Shown: positions 46,030 through 56,667 of the stretch, piece after piece | How the letters are laid out: every line of letters starts with the position of its first letter | How positions within the stretch are numbered: the first letter of the stretch is position 1 | Assembly (NCBI RefSeq): GCF_000787575.1 | Contig: NW_012236505.1 | Location: 417,081-481,080, forward strand | Length of the DNA: 64,000 nucleotides | Source of the DNA: Acytostelium subglobosum LB1 | Taxonomy: Eukaryota; Evosea; Eumycetozoa; Acytosteliales; Acytosteliaceae | Direction: 5' to 3' | Program-made: the position numbers and the translations under genes | The notes under the pieces: model-generated | The model's input: the letters and a program-made list of their open reading frames with translations, nothing else | What the model was told of the DNA's origin: nothing | Databases searched by the model: none

Positions 46030-47232
46030 TTAAACTTTATTTAAGTTGGCTTGGCTGGCCCTCGCCAGTTGTTGACTATACTTGATAAAGGTGTACCAGA
46101 AACTGGCAAGAGTACTGATGACCAAACCATAGATCAGTATGGCAGACAAAACAACATCTCCAAACATAAACAGTCCCAGAATGGTCTGCAGGATCGACTT
46201 GATCTGACCAGTGATACTGGTGGTGAGAGGTGAGTTGTAGGTGGAGCACAAAAAGATAAAGTAGTTCAATAGGAATGCTTGTACTGAGGACATTAGGAAG
46301 CATACCTATTATTGTAGTTGGGTGATAAGTTGTAGTTGTTGTTAGTTCACCAGACATCCGATTCGTTGTTTGCCAAACACATACCTGGAAACCAAGGTTG
46401 CCATATCCTCCATAGGACATAATGCCCTCTCCCTCTGTCAGCACTGTTAGGACAATCGTTGCTGGTATTGAAATGATATTACAATAGAACATTAGACCGA
46501 ATGTATTCAATCCTGTTTCTTTGGATTTCTTGGCTAGAAGTTGTTGTTATTTACAGATTGACACATGTTAGTACAGTGCCAACTGACTGACTGAATGTAT
46601 TAACACATACCAATGTATATTAGATATCCAGCAGTTACAAAACAGTTGAACAATATATACAATGATCCAACAAAGTCAAAGGTGACATCTCCCCATCCTG
46701 CAATGAGGGCACCCAGTACCATTAGTACAACTGACTGAATCTCATTGGCTGGCGTCACTTTTTCAAGTAGGATTCTCTCTCCAAGAATCACAATGAGTGT
46801 TGAGAGACGTCGCAGAGCACTAAACAATGGCACATTGGTCTTTGCCAGTGCGGCCAGTCCAGAGACGACCATCAAGATAAACAATACAGAGAGTGAAGCC
46901 AACTAGATTTGCGAGTGACATCAGATGTAAGTATAGAGTCATCATCGTTGTTGTTATGGTTGTTTGACCTCGAGATGAAATGTTGTACTACCTACCTTCT
47001 TGATAAGGTCTTTGCTAATGTCTGGATAGGTGATAAGCTTTAATTGTTTCATAACAGTAAGGAAGAAGAGTGAGAACACCATTTGACCAAGTGTCAGTGC
47101 ATTGGAATAGTCGAAGCCATAAACGTTCAGTACTGCTTTGTTGAAGAATGTGATGGACACTGAAGTGACACCATAACCAAAGGCAACAAGGAAACCCTTG
47201 CTCTCTCCAAGTCGTGCAATTAGTTTCTCCAT
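46030..47232 (-). CDS. SLC35D-like nucleotide-sugar transporter
   Basis: Drug/metabolite-transporter superfamily protein of the Golgi or ER. Exons 47232-46996, 46902-46611, 46533-46385 and 46305-46030 join in phase and give 317 aa with about ten spans. Diagnostic stretches: GVTSVSITFFNKAVLNVYGF (SLC35D/GONST start), NVPLFSALRRLSTLIVILGE (the family's FTALRR-type box), AGWGDVTFDFVGS and TSITGQIKSILQTILGLFMFGD. These place it with UDP-sugar or GDP-sugar carriers such as SLC35D1-3; the sugar is not predictable. It ends with a hydrophilic tail lacking a KKxx signal. The start ATG at 47232 follows upstream AT microsatellite translation, which was excluded. Confidence 0.85.
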
Positions 47233-47569
47233 CTCTAATGATTCTGAAATCCTATAAATATATATTGAGTAGATATATATATATATAAATATGAATGCAG
47301 TAGTACTATGACTTGGAGTTAATGAATAAACACTCACCCTAGCCGCCACGTTGGATAGTTTTCCCTAGTGTGTGGTGGGGGGGAAGGTGTGTGGTTGTTG
47401 AAAACTATCGTCGTTGTAATTGAGCAACCCCTAACTGTCATCTTACTTGATGATGATCATCGGTGGTGAGAATTAATGAGTGAATGAATGAGTGATTGAA
47501 GGTAGTGGTGATTTGTGATTTGTATTGTCATGTTGTTGTTGTAGTTGTTGGATACTATGGTTCACCAAA
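47233..47569. other. Intergenic region
   Basis: 337 bases containing a TATATATATATA tract (47274-47287) and a short GGTGGGGGGGAAGG run near 47375. It lies between the STAT stop and the transporter start and holds no recognisable gene. Confidence 0.35.
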
Positions 47570-50196
47570 TTAGAGTCCAGAAACATAACCTGGATTGTGA
47601 CCAGGTTTGGAAATCCTCTTGGGAATAGAATGATTTGAAGGCTTCGTCCTTGGGAACAGGTGTGAGTTTCTTGAGTGCTGGCTCGAGTCTGTAGAGTGTC
47701 TTGAACTGGAATCTCTCTCTGAGGAAGTCGGGAAGAGTCTTGTTGGGTCCAATCTCCTCAGGTCTGACCAAATAGTGCTTCACCCTTTCATTCTCGTCGT
47801 TCGTAACGTATGCCACTGCGAAAGAACCTGGCATGCTGTCACTGAATCGAATCAAAAATGATCCTTCCTCTGCATTGTATAAATATTGGTTGCATTCATT
47901 TTTTGATATGAATCCACATATGAGACTATGATATGATTGTTCGGAGGAAATGGGTGTTAGTAAGACTAGGGTCGGTCCATGGAAATATAGACATCCACTT
48001 ACCCATCAAACCATAAGTTTGAAATGTGTCTCTTGAAGTGGATTGTTTGCAATATCGGACCAAACTTGGTCCAAAACTCCTTGCACTCTGACCTGGTCAA
48101 TGTTGGTTTCGATGCTTTTCAAAATGTGTCAACAAAAACAATCAAAGTGAACATTACATTTCCAAAGATAATCTTACCAAAGTGATTCTGTTGAATATAG
48201 TCCCACTCCCAAGTATGAATCTTCCTCTTTGGTTCATCCGGTACTTGTCCAGTTGTTGTAAACACATGGCTGTGAAGGATGTTGGCAAAAAGGGCCCATG
48301 GTACCTCCTCACGGTCTTCAAATACCTCTCCAGCCAATAGTTTGCCAGAGGCCTCTGACCACTGACTCTCGTTGGTGATGACCACCAATGGATTCGTTTG
48401 TACACTCTCAATGATCTTGCCAGTCTTGCTACCTCTGTCCTTCACTGTTGCAACAAACTTGAGATATGAAGGACTCATTCGAGTTGAGATGTTGACCCTG
48501 TTGTTTGTTTGTTTGATTGATGTCAGTCTATATGATGAGAATGATAGAGCTTCAACTCAACTTACTTGAGATTTGAGAATGTGGCCCTGTTTGAGTTGTC
48601 CAATGACGATTCATTATTCTCCAATGTCTCCTTTGCAGCAGCTTTCTCCTTCTTTGTTCTGTTTGTTGTACGTGTGAAACAACGCATATTAGTGAATTTG
48701 ACCTTCTTGTGGATGTAGTGTGTCTTGACATACGTTTCGTTCTTGTCGATCTTGGCAACGACCACTGATACACTCTCGGGCATGACTACACCTGTGACCA
48801 GCTCCACCTTGAATGGCTCTGATATGCCCTTGCCACCTCTAAAGATGACCTGAGATGCTGGTTGCTGTACCAAGATGATGGCGCAGCAACTCTCGGGCTT
48901 CTTCTTGTTCAGGACGTACTGAAGTTCGTTGTAGAGTACGTCCACGATGCGGTAGTGTGACTTTAGTCCTTCGATTGTGCCCCTTATCAGGTGAAGATCT
49001 GCAGGCAACAGGATGGTCTTGGTGAGTAGATTGCGCAGCTCAGCCTTCTCCTCGTCGATCTCCTTCTTCATTGTTGTGTAGATGGTGTGAAGTTCATCGG
49101 CAAGAACGGGCTCGTGACTCGAGATGACAGCGATCTGCTTCTCCTTTGCCTTGAGGAATCGATTGTTTCGCTCATGGTATCGATTGACAAGACTATTGTA
49201 GAACTCTTGTGAGATCTTCTCTGTGTTGGTACCAGCATACTTGTTCAAGAATGACGATCTCGACAGGTTCTGGGAGGAGTGTTGCTTCATCTTCTCCATG
49301 TCCTCCTCCAGTCGTTCGGTTTGAGAGCGCAGGAAACTGATGTGTACGTCCAGTTTGGCCAACTTGTTGAGCTCATCCTGATAGGGATCGGTCGATGTGG
49401 TTGAGGTGGTGGCCGGTAGATGGTCCAACTGTAGTGTTGTTGTTCGTGCAAGCTTGGTTGGGCGCTCATATTCGTTGGGCTCCCCGTTTGGAGAAGGGTG
49501 CACCATATCGTTCTTGAGTACATTGGAGAACGGGTCATTCAATGATGATTCTGAGCGGAATGTTGTCTGATATGACAGTGGAGGTGTAGAGTCGATGGGA
49601 GGTGTTGGTGGAGTAGAGACTAATTCTTCGTCATCACCCGATGTGTTCATTGGTGACTGATTGTGTAGTGGATGTTGTTGTTGCTGTTGTTGGTGGTGAT
49701 GTTGTTCGTGCGATTGAAACATAGACATATGTTCAGGTGTGATATTGGTCGCTAGATTTCCAATGCTGACGTTTGGGAAAGGGTTGGACTCTAGCATGCT
49801 CTGTCGGTTGATGTTCAACAGATCAGATGGCATGGTTTGAAGTATAGAACCAAACTGTGAAGATACACCATTGGAGAACGATGACCTAAGGAAGTATTGA
49901 CTGTTGTTGTTGCCACCGGCACCAGTGTTATGATGAGCACCCAACCAATCAGAGTCAGTGTTGAGAAAGTTTGACAGCACTGTATCTTGCTTCATCAGAG
50001 TAGATGGTATGGTGTTTCCAGATAGGCCCAAACCTGATGAGTTGTTGCTATTGCTGTTGTTGTTGTGATGGTTACCGCTTCCATCAGTAAAGAATTGACT
50101 CATAATAACATCTGAGGTCGATGTAGACATCCAATTCTTATCAGTAACATTATTGTTTGGTTGTTGTTGTTCTGTGTTTGAAGTTGACTGGCTCAT
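47570..50196 (-). CDS. STAT-family transcription factor with SH2 domain
   Basis: Signal-activated dimeric transcription factor; dictyostelid STATs respond to cAMP, DIF-1 or stress. Exons 50196-48566, 48497-48178, 48114-48003 and 47925-47570 join in phase. The N-terminal 270 residues are Asn, Ser and Gln-rich; a coiled-coil region (about 275-430) and the DNA-binding domain (AIILVQQPASQVIFRGGKG, then PLVVITNESQWSEASG) follow. The SH2 domain has WFDGLICGFISKNE and FLIRFSDS with the phosphate-binding Arg. The expected C-terminal phosphotyrosine motif GYVSGL lies one frame away; an extra base in GGG at 47621-47623 (plus strand) would explain it. As read, the frame instead ends at 47562. Which dst paralogue this is cannot be decided. 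Confidence 0.88.
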
Positions 50197-50459
50197 CTGT
50201 TTTATACTTTATCTCTTTATATATATCTCTGTAAATTAATTAATGGTTCCAAGTTGTGTGAGGGTTTTTGTTTGTGTTGTTTTGTTTTTGAAGAATTTCA
50301 AACACACAACCGATTATTATGATGAGGTGTTATTTATTACTATCAGAATGAGAATGAATGAATGAATGAAAGAATGATATAAAAAAGTCAAGGGCTGTGC
50401 AAACAGGCCCATTGATTGGTGTTGGTGAGTGATTCGGCTGATGTTGCAACACAGCCTAG

Positions 50460-51855
50460 CTAGCACTCAGCAGCAGGGTTCAAGAGGTTGGTGATGTCAA
50501 ATGTCCTGGTCTGGTCGATCTGGTTCTGGTGCTCTCTCTTGATGGTTTTCGAATAGTGAAGACCACAAGCATTGCAAAGTGATTTGCGTCCGTCTGGTCC
50601 TCTGCGCCACTCTGGAGTGTCGTTGGTGCCACAATGTCTACAAAACAATGTTGTATGACTCTTTCTTCTCTTGGAGGATCGCTCCTCCTTGGAAATCTTA
50701 CAAGCATGATACTGGCGAGGTCGAAGAAGGGGTGGCAGTTGGATTTGTCCTTCTCTGTTTGAGCATAAGAAGAAGAAGAAGAAGTAAAGGAGTAGGATAT
50801 TGTGTTAGTATTATTGTTATATGTGATAACTAAATTGCGAGTGTAACTTACATTATCAACCTCTCAGTATTATCGATGGATGAGAGTTCAGAGTTTGGTA
50901 CCCTTCCAGGGGATGCCATGCCATCAGGAACTCTTTCCAGAGCGATAAGTGTTGGATTGGAGAGATCGGGCACCAGCTCCACCCGGTTCTTTGGGCATTC
51001 CAACCAATCTGCATCTTTCCTCTTGCCCAAGAGTGGAGGAGAGGATGGTGGATTGGTGGAAGGTGAATCGGGAGGAGACGAGTCGGTCAGGATAGAATCG
51101 GAGGAGTCGTTCAGTGAGGCATGGGGGGCGCGAGGTGACTTCCTGGAGGGGTGTCTCTTGCTCGTGCGCTCTCGCTCCGATTCATCAATTAGGTAGGAGA
51201 GCTTGTTGGTTGGCATTGAGGGGCTGTGATAGACCTCGCAGTCACCAATCACCGATTCATCATTGGACGACTCATCAAAGTCTGCACCACCGTCATCGTC
51301 CGAGGAGAACATCGATGGAGGGGAGGATGCTGAGGATGGGTGGTTGTGATGTCTTTGTTGTTGTGTTGCGTTGTTGTTGTTGTTACAGTTGTTTGGTTGC
51401 TTCGACCTGGAAGACCTTGAGCTGGCAGAGACAGATGAGTTGTTGTCGGTGGTCAGTGACATTCTTTGCACGCTTGAGCATCGTACGAGAATGGTCTTGT
51501 TCTTCTTTGTTAGGTCGAAGCGTGCAGACGAGGAGTCAACCATCAGGACTTGATCGTAGAATCTGATACCCTCGACCAGGTTCTGCAAGGACACCTCATG
51601 TGAGCGGATTGAGGTGCTGTACCAGAGGCCCATGTCATCAGGCCAAGATGCCTCGATGAACTCAATGGCATCTGACCTAATGAGTTGAATAAGTTCCTTA
51701 GCATTTCTACATTCACAATGCTTGAGTGATTCCTGAGGTGTTGATACAAGTTGTTGAATAATTGGTTGTTGTTGTTGTGGTGTTGTGTTCACTGTAGTGG
51801 CAGCAGCAGAAGCAGCAGCAGTTGCCGAACCTGTATGAACTGAAGCTGCCGACAT
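50460..51855 (-). CDS. GATA-type zinc-finger transcription factor
   Basis: Exons 51855-50852 and 50754-50460 join in phase and give 432 aa. A single GATA finger sits near the C-terminus: C373-x2-C376, then [16 protein letters not shown], then C395-x2-C398 and [10 protein letters not shown], the basic tail typical of dictyostelid GtaX proteins. The N-terminal half contains an ordered-looking block (about residues 45-140: [20 protein letters not shown], then [20 protein letters not shown]) that I do not recognise. Ser-rich and acidic linkers follow. It is transcribed away from the coiled-coil gene at 52244, with which it shares a 388-base upstream region. Confidence 0.88.
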
Positions 51856-52243
51856 AATTATTATTATTACTAATTATTATTGATGTTGTTGTTGTTCTTC
51901 TTCTTCTTCTTCTTATTAAAACAGTTGTGTGTTTGATTTCTTTTGTTGTGTCACTAACCCTCTGAGAGGGTAGGAGTGATCACCAAAAAAATATTAAAAT
52001 TTAAAAACATATTTGATCGATATCACCCCCTTGTTTTCCTACTGAAATAATTTAAAAGAAGTTCCGTTTTGTGTTCTGGAATCTCACCACCAAAGGAAAA
52101 TAATCCTTGTAATCTCTCTCTCATCCGCCTTGGCTCCTACCACCAGGTATTATTAATAACTTTCCCGAAGAAGTTTATTTATATGTATACTTTATAAATA
52201 GATAGTATTATTATTTCAGCGATATATATAACATTACACAAAC
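51856..52243. other. Shared divergent promoter region
   Basis: 388 bases between the divergent GATA and coiled-coil genes. It has a (TTC)n tract at 51897-51914 probably in the GATA leader, an A/T-rich middle, and TATAAATAGATAG near 52192 close to the rightward start. No coding frame is present. Confidence 0.4.
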
Positions 52244-53515
52244 ATGAGTAGTAATACAACAACAACAACAACAACTACAGTTGATGAAAAGAAAAAGGTG
52301 GTGCGAAGCATTGAGGAGAGCTTTGAAGAGTTGAACCAGGAGGAAACAAAGATACTCAACAACCAGTGCAGCATCATCAAGGAGATCAACTATCGTCTCG
52401 TCAACTCAATCACAGGCGCCCAGTCCATTCAGAAGGAAAAGGATGCCGTCAATGTTGATGAGCCAGTCAAGGGCTATGATCACATGCTTCGAAAGCTAGC
52501 TCGTCTTCAACATTTTGTCTCTGTCGAGTCAAAGGATCTAGTCAACTCGATTGAGATCCTAGAGTCCATCCAGATTGTTGGCAGCACTCAGAAGTACAGA
52601 CAAAGAGAAATTGATCTCAAGATGAGAACAGAGTCATTGGTTGCATTGTCAGATGCTGCCTCCAAGTGTCCCTTGCACGCCACCAAAGAGTGTGCGGAAC
52701 AACATCATCAGCAGCAACAGCAACTAAGAGAACAAATTGTAAGTATCCATTATCTTGTTGTGCTTAATCAAACTACCTTTGTCAACAACACTAATATCTT
52801 TTGTTAGACTTCATCATTCAACCAAAATGAGTTGGAGGACGATGACGATGATGACGATGATGATTATACCGACTCATCCGATTATACATCAGACGAAGAA
52901 GAAGAAGATGATGATGAGCCACGCGAGAGGGCCACTGTGTCCCCAAGGAAACTCAGAGAGATCAAGTTATTGCTACTCCAAAAGATCGAGGTACTTCTCA
53001 ATTACTTGGACAACATGTCTGCTGATTTGTCAGCACTCAGACTACGTGCCATGGAGAAGAAGCAACTCTACGGTCATATCCCATTTGACCTTTCACTCAA
53101 TGACAGCTTCGATTTGCAATCACCAGAGGTCAGAAGAATGCTTGCGGCAAACGCTGAGGCAGCTGCAGGTCTTCTTAGACCACCCGTGCCAGTTGAACAG
53201 ACCTCACCAGTGGTGAAGACACCAACCAAAACAACGACTCTCTCAGTCTCCACCAATGGAACTCACACACACTTCATGCCCACGCCACAACCGGTCGAGT
53301 TGCGTAGCAGCGGCCACCTGCCCCCAGTCATCACTGACAAGTTGAAGAGTATGAACATAACCTCTCCGGAACAGATTTTCCGAACAGACGACATCACGGT
53401 CTCCAATGACAATGACGACCCAAGTGTGGACTACACCAATCTTCCAACATCTACCCCATCACAGTTATTGCATGACTATAGACAGAAGAGACAACAAGTC
53501 AACAAGGTGGAGTAG
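52244..53515 (+). CDS. Uncharacterised coiled-coil protein (400 aa)
   Basis: Exons 52244-52738 and 52808-53515 join in phase. After a Thr run come predicted helices with heptad spacing (VRSIEESFEELNQEETKILN, then IIKEINYRLVNSI; later SVESKDLVNSIEILESIQIV). A strongly acidic low-complexity block (DDDDDDDDDYTDSSDY, then DEEEEDDDE) opens exon 2, followed by a second helical region (LREIKLLLLQKIEVLLNYLD). The last 130 residues are Pro/Ser/Thr-rich and end in a basic helix. I do not recognise a family or an enzyme motif. It may be a structural or nuclear adaptor (inference only). Confidence 0.65.
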
Positions 53516-53654
53516 ATAAAACATAAACGATTTGTATCATAATACCATCACCAAAGTAATAATATAATAATAATAATAAATAACCAGAGAGTATAACATT
53601 ATAAATGTTAGACAATGCAACAAAATAATACAGTTTATTAAAGTTGTCTATACC

Positions 53655-55158
53655 CTACAATGACATGTCTTGGTTGGACTCTCTAAGCAAAGAGTTGAGC
53701 GATGGAGATTGAGCCAACTGTTGGTGCAACTCGTCGTGTGGAATCACTTGAATTGGAGGGCCACCAAGATTGATCTCCTCCCATCTAACCTTACACTCTA
53801 GGGCGGTTCGAGGGATCTTTGTCTGGCGTCCACGAGCCATAGCCTTGGACACCTCCATCCAGTTGATATCTCGTCCGTCCACCTTATTGTCGGACACCTT
53901 CTTTTGAAGAATCTCATCCTCACGTTGGGACCACTTCACCTCTCTCGACATACAGGACTTGAAGTATTGGTAGCGACACTGGATGTCAGTACGAGTCTTG
54001 ATTTCAGATGCAACGTTCTTCCAGCATTGACCATGTTTCTCCACCAGACTGAAGAGTTTAAGCTCCTCTCCTTCGTCCCATGATCCTTTTCTAATGGCAG
54101 GACATAAGACACGCTTCCAGTGTTGAGCACATTGAGCACCAGTCTTGCCACCACCAATCTGATGAGCAATCTTTTTCCATTGTTTATCTCCATGCTCGTG
54201 AACCAATTGGATAAGTCTCTGCGACTCTTCCTTGGTCCATTTGTTTGGTGGATTCCTTAATCCTCTACTAACACTCTTTCTTATCCTTTCCCTTTTCTAC
54301 AAAAAAAACAACAACAATAAGATAAGATTATGTTAGTAATCGGTAACTACAACTTGAAGGATAATTATTATTTACCTTTTTATGACCAGTATTCTCATCG
54401 GTATCATTGATCTCCAATGCTTTCAGATCAATATTGATCTCACCATCCTCAACTCCATTGTCCTTTAGGAAGTTTGCCATCTTTTGGGTTGGTTCGATGG
54501 AGAGGAAAAGGTCAATCAGATACTGAAAGATGGATTTGTAGTTGTTGTCAAATACTGGAATGATTCGAAGGTCCAATAGAAGGTTCCTGAATGATATCTC
54601 CTCATTCAAGTACTCGGAGAGAGTGTTAAACAACTGATCGCGAGAATGTCCATCCATCATGCCATATAGAACTGGGGAAATGAAATCACGGAGGTGGTCC
54701 TCATCGTCTTCCATCATCTCAAGGGATGGAGGTGATTCAATGCCACCAGTGAGCGAAGGAGAAAATGTAGTGTCTTGGTAGATGGTCGGTGATGTTTGTT
54801 GTTGTGGAACCACTACCTCCATGTTGGCCAGATGACCAAAGAATGGTGATCCATAAGAGAGAATTGAGGGTGTAGAGGGGGTGGCTGCTGGTGTGGAGAT
54901 AACCATCATGTTTGACATGCTTAGAGGTCTTTTCTTTGGGGAGGGAGAGCTGATGTTGTTGTAACCAGAATCTGGTACACGTCCATCCTGTGATGGCGGT
55001 GTCATTTGGCTGTTGAAGGTGGGTGCACCTGGTCCACTGGATTGGTAACCCAGGTTTGGATGTGGATATCCATTGGTGTATGGTGAATTAGGTATATTGC
55101 AATATGGATATCCATATTGAGCACCAACTGAATATACAGATGGGTTAATCGTCATCAT
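53655..55158 (-). CDS. Three-repeat Myb transcription factor
   Basis: Exons 55158-54376 and 54296-53655 join in phase and give 474 aa. The N-terminus is rich in Gly, Pro, Tyr and Ser; residues about 155-225 (LRDFISPVLYGMMDGHSRDQ, then LFLSIEPTQKMANFL) form an acidic helical segment. Three Myb-type repeats follow: WTKEESQRLIQLVHEHGDKQ with the last Trp in HWKRVL, GSWDEGEELKLFSLVEKHGQ, and a longer WSQREDEILQKKVSDNKVDG. Spacing of aromatic residues fits DNA-binding Myb repeats in the first two; the third has a loop insertion. A family of such SANT/Myb proteins occurs in Dictyostelium. Confidence 0.8.
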
Positions 55159-56123
55159 CTTTAATTACTATTAATCAATATTATTAGTATTTAAATATAT
55201 ATATCCTAAAGTAGTATTGTTAATTAATTAATAGTATTAAGTATTGAGGTTGATTGATATATATTGATGGATGATGGTTTACTAGATACTTGTGTGAATG
55301 GATGGATTAACTTGATGATGGATTGTTTGTTTGTTTGATTTATTGATTGATAGAGGGATAATGTATGTCTAGGACTGGGGGATGGCATTAAAATATACAA
55401 TGGGTGATTCTGCATTTACGTCTGGGCATGACATGGCTGATCGATGGTTGTAATGATTCGTGCCACTGCGTAATAGACCGTATGGACAATATTGTGGATT
55501 ATTGCGGATGATCGAGTTTGATTTACATCATCTTGGTGGGTGATGTGGGAATGATGATAATGAAGCGAGGACGGATTAATCGCACTCTGGTGACAACGTT
55601 GGCTAGTTGGCATGATGCCGCACCGAGTGATTTGTTCCACTGACATCCTCCCAGTCCCAATCCTCCCTTTCTTTTTTCTCTCTCTCTCTCTCTCTCTCTC
55701 TATCTTGTCTGTCTGTGTGTATCTCAAGTCAGTGTTACAACTGACAGCATGCCGACATGAGTGATTGTTGGCGAGGTGTCAAAAATAAACGACCACCCTT
55801 AACACATACACATAACAATCACAAGAGAGGGGTGGTGATCGTCATACTTATGATCAATTATATATAAATACGAACCACTGGGTGTATAGACCAATACGTG
55901 GTGACGATGGGTTCCGATTAAACCTTTTCCCGGCAGCGTTATTGCCGAGCCAGGATCAGGAAGATCAGGATGAGATGGAGATTGACTTGTGTATGTGTGT
56001 ATAGTGGAGAGTATGTAGTGTTTTCAACAACAATACACCTTATTGTCTCTAAAATGATCATCATAATTATACAGTTAACAATACTTGTAATTCATTATAT
56101 ATACAATAGTGCTAGGAGTTCAA
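55159..56123. other. Intergenic region
   Basis: 965 bases of AT-rich and simple sequence: TGTTTGTTTGTTTGATT near 55325, a (TC)n tract at 55678-55701, and a GC-richer palindromic patch CCCGGCAGCGTTATTGCCGAG at about 55929-55949. No tRNA or protein gene could be supported. Confidence 0.4.
55678..55701. repeat. (TC)n microsatellite
   Basis: About 24 bases of repeated CT dinucleotides in intergenic DNA right of the Myb gene start. Confidence 0.8.
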
Positions 56124-56547
56124 TCAACAATTCTTGGTCATGTGATGAATGGGTTCATTCAAAATGTCAAACATCCTCTTGGTCATAAGATCTAGCTGGT
56201 CCATCTTTGCCTCATTTTGGAGTCCATCATTAATATTGTTGGTAATGTCATTGGAATTGTTGTTTGTTGTTGTTGTTGTTGAGTGTCCTTGTTGGTTAGC
56301 CAACTGTGTGTATTGTGAGATAAAGTCGGCAATGGTCATTGATCTAATTGACGAGGGCAATTGCATTATGTTTAGAACAAAGTTGTTTCTGAGTTGTTGA
56401 CAAAGCTCATCCGCGTGCAGTCGCATCGCCTGACACTTTATCTCCACTAAAGGATGATTGTTTGATTGATTAGTATATATACATTACCATGATTGTTACG
56501 ACCTTCATACCTTCATTATCAAAATCATCCAAATATGCTTCTATCAT
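56124..56547 (-). CDS. Borealin / Nbl1-like chromosomal passenger subunit (119 aa)
   Basis: Borealin links INCENP and survivin in the chromosomal passenger complex that positions Aurora B at centromeres. Exons 56547-56511 and 56446-56124 join in phase. The N-terminus matches the borealin/Nbl1 helix: YLDDFDNEVEIKCQAMRLHA, then IMQLPSSIRSMTIADFIS (human pattern FLKDFDREVEIR, then ILRLPKALREM). The rest is Asn/Thr-rich followed by one helix. The human C-terminal dimerisation domain is absent, so size and layout resemble yeast Nbl1. It lies 120 bases downstream of MAD1 on the same strand. Confidence 0.75.
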
Positions 56548-56667
56548 GATAATGTTGTTTTATGTGTATATATGTATATATGTATGTATTGTGACGAGTC
56601 GTTGACAACACTGCATATTTTATCTTATTTGAGTTCCCTCCCAAAATTAAATAATAAAAGTGGGTGG

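Noticed and set aside
55929-55949. GC-rich imperfect palindrome CCCGGCAGCGTTATTGCCGAG
   Set aside because: Considered as a tRNA arm or terminator; no complete cloverleaf or companion element was found.
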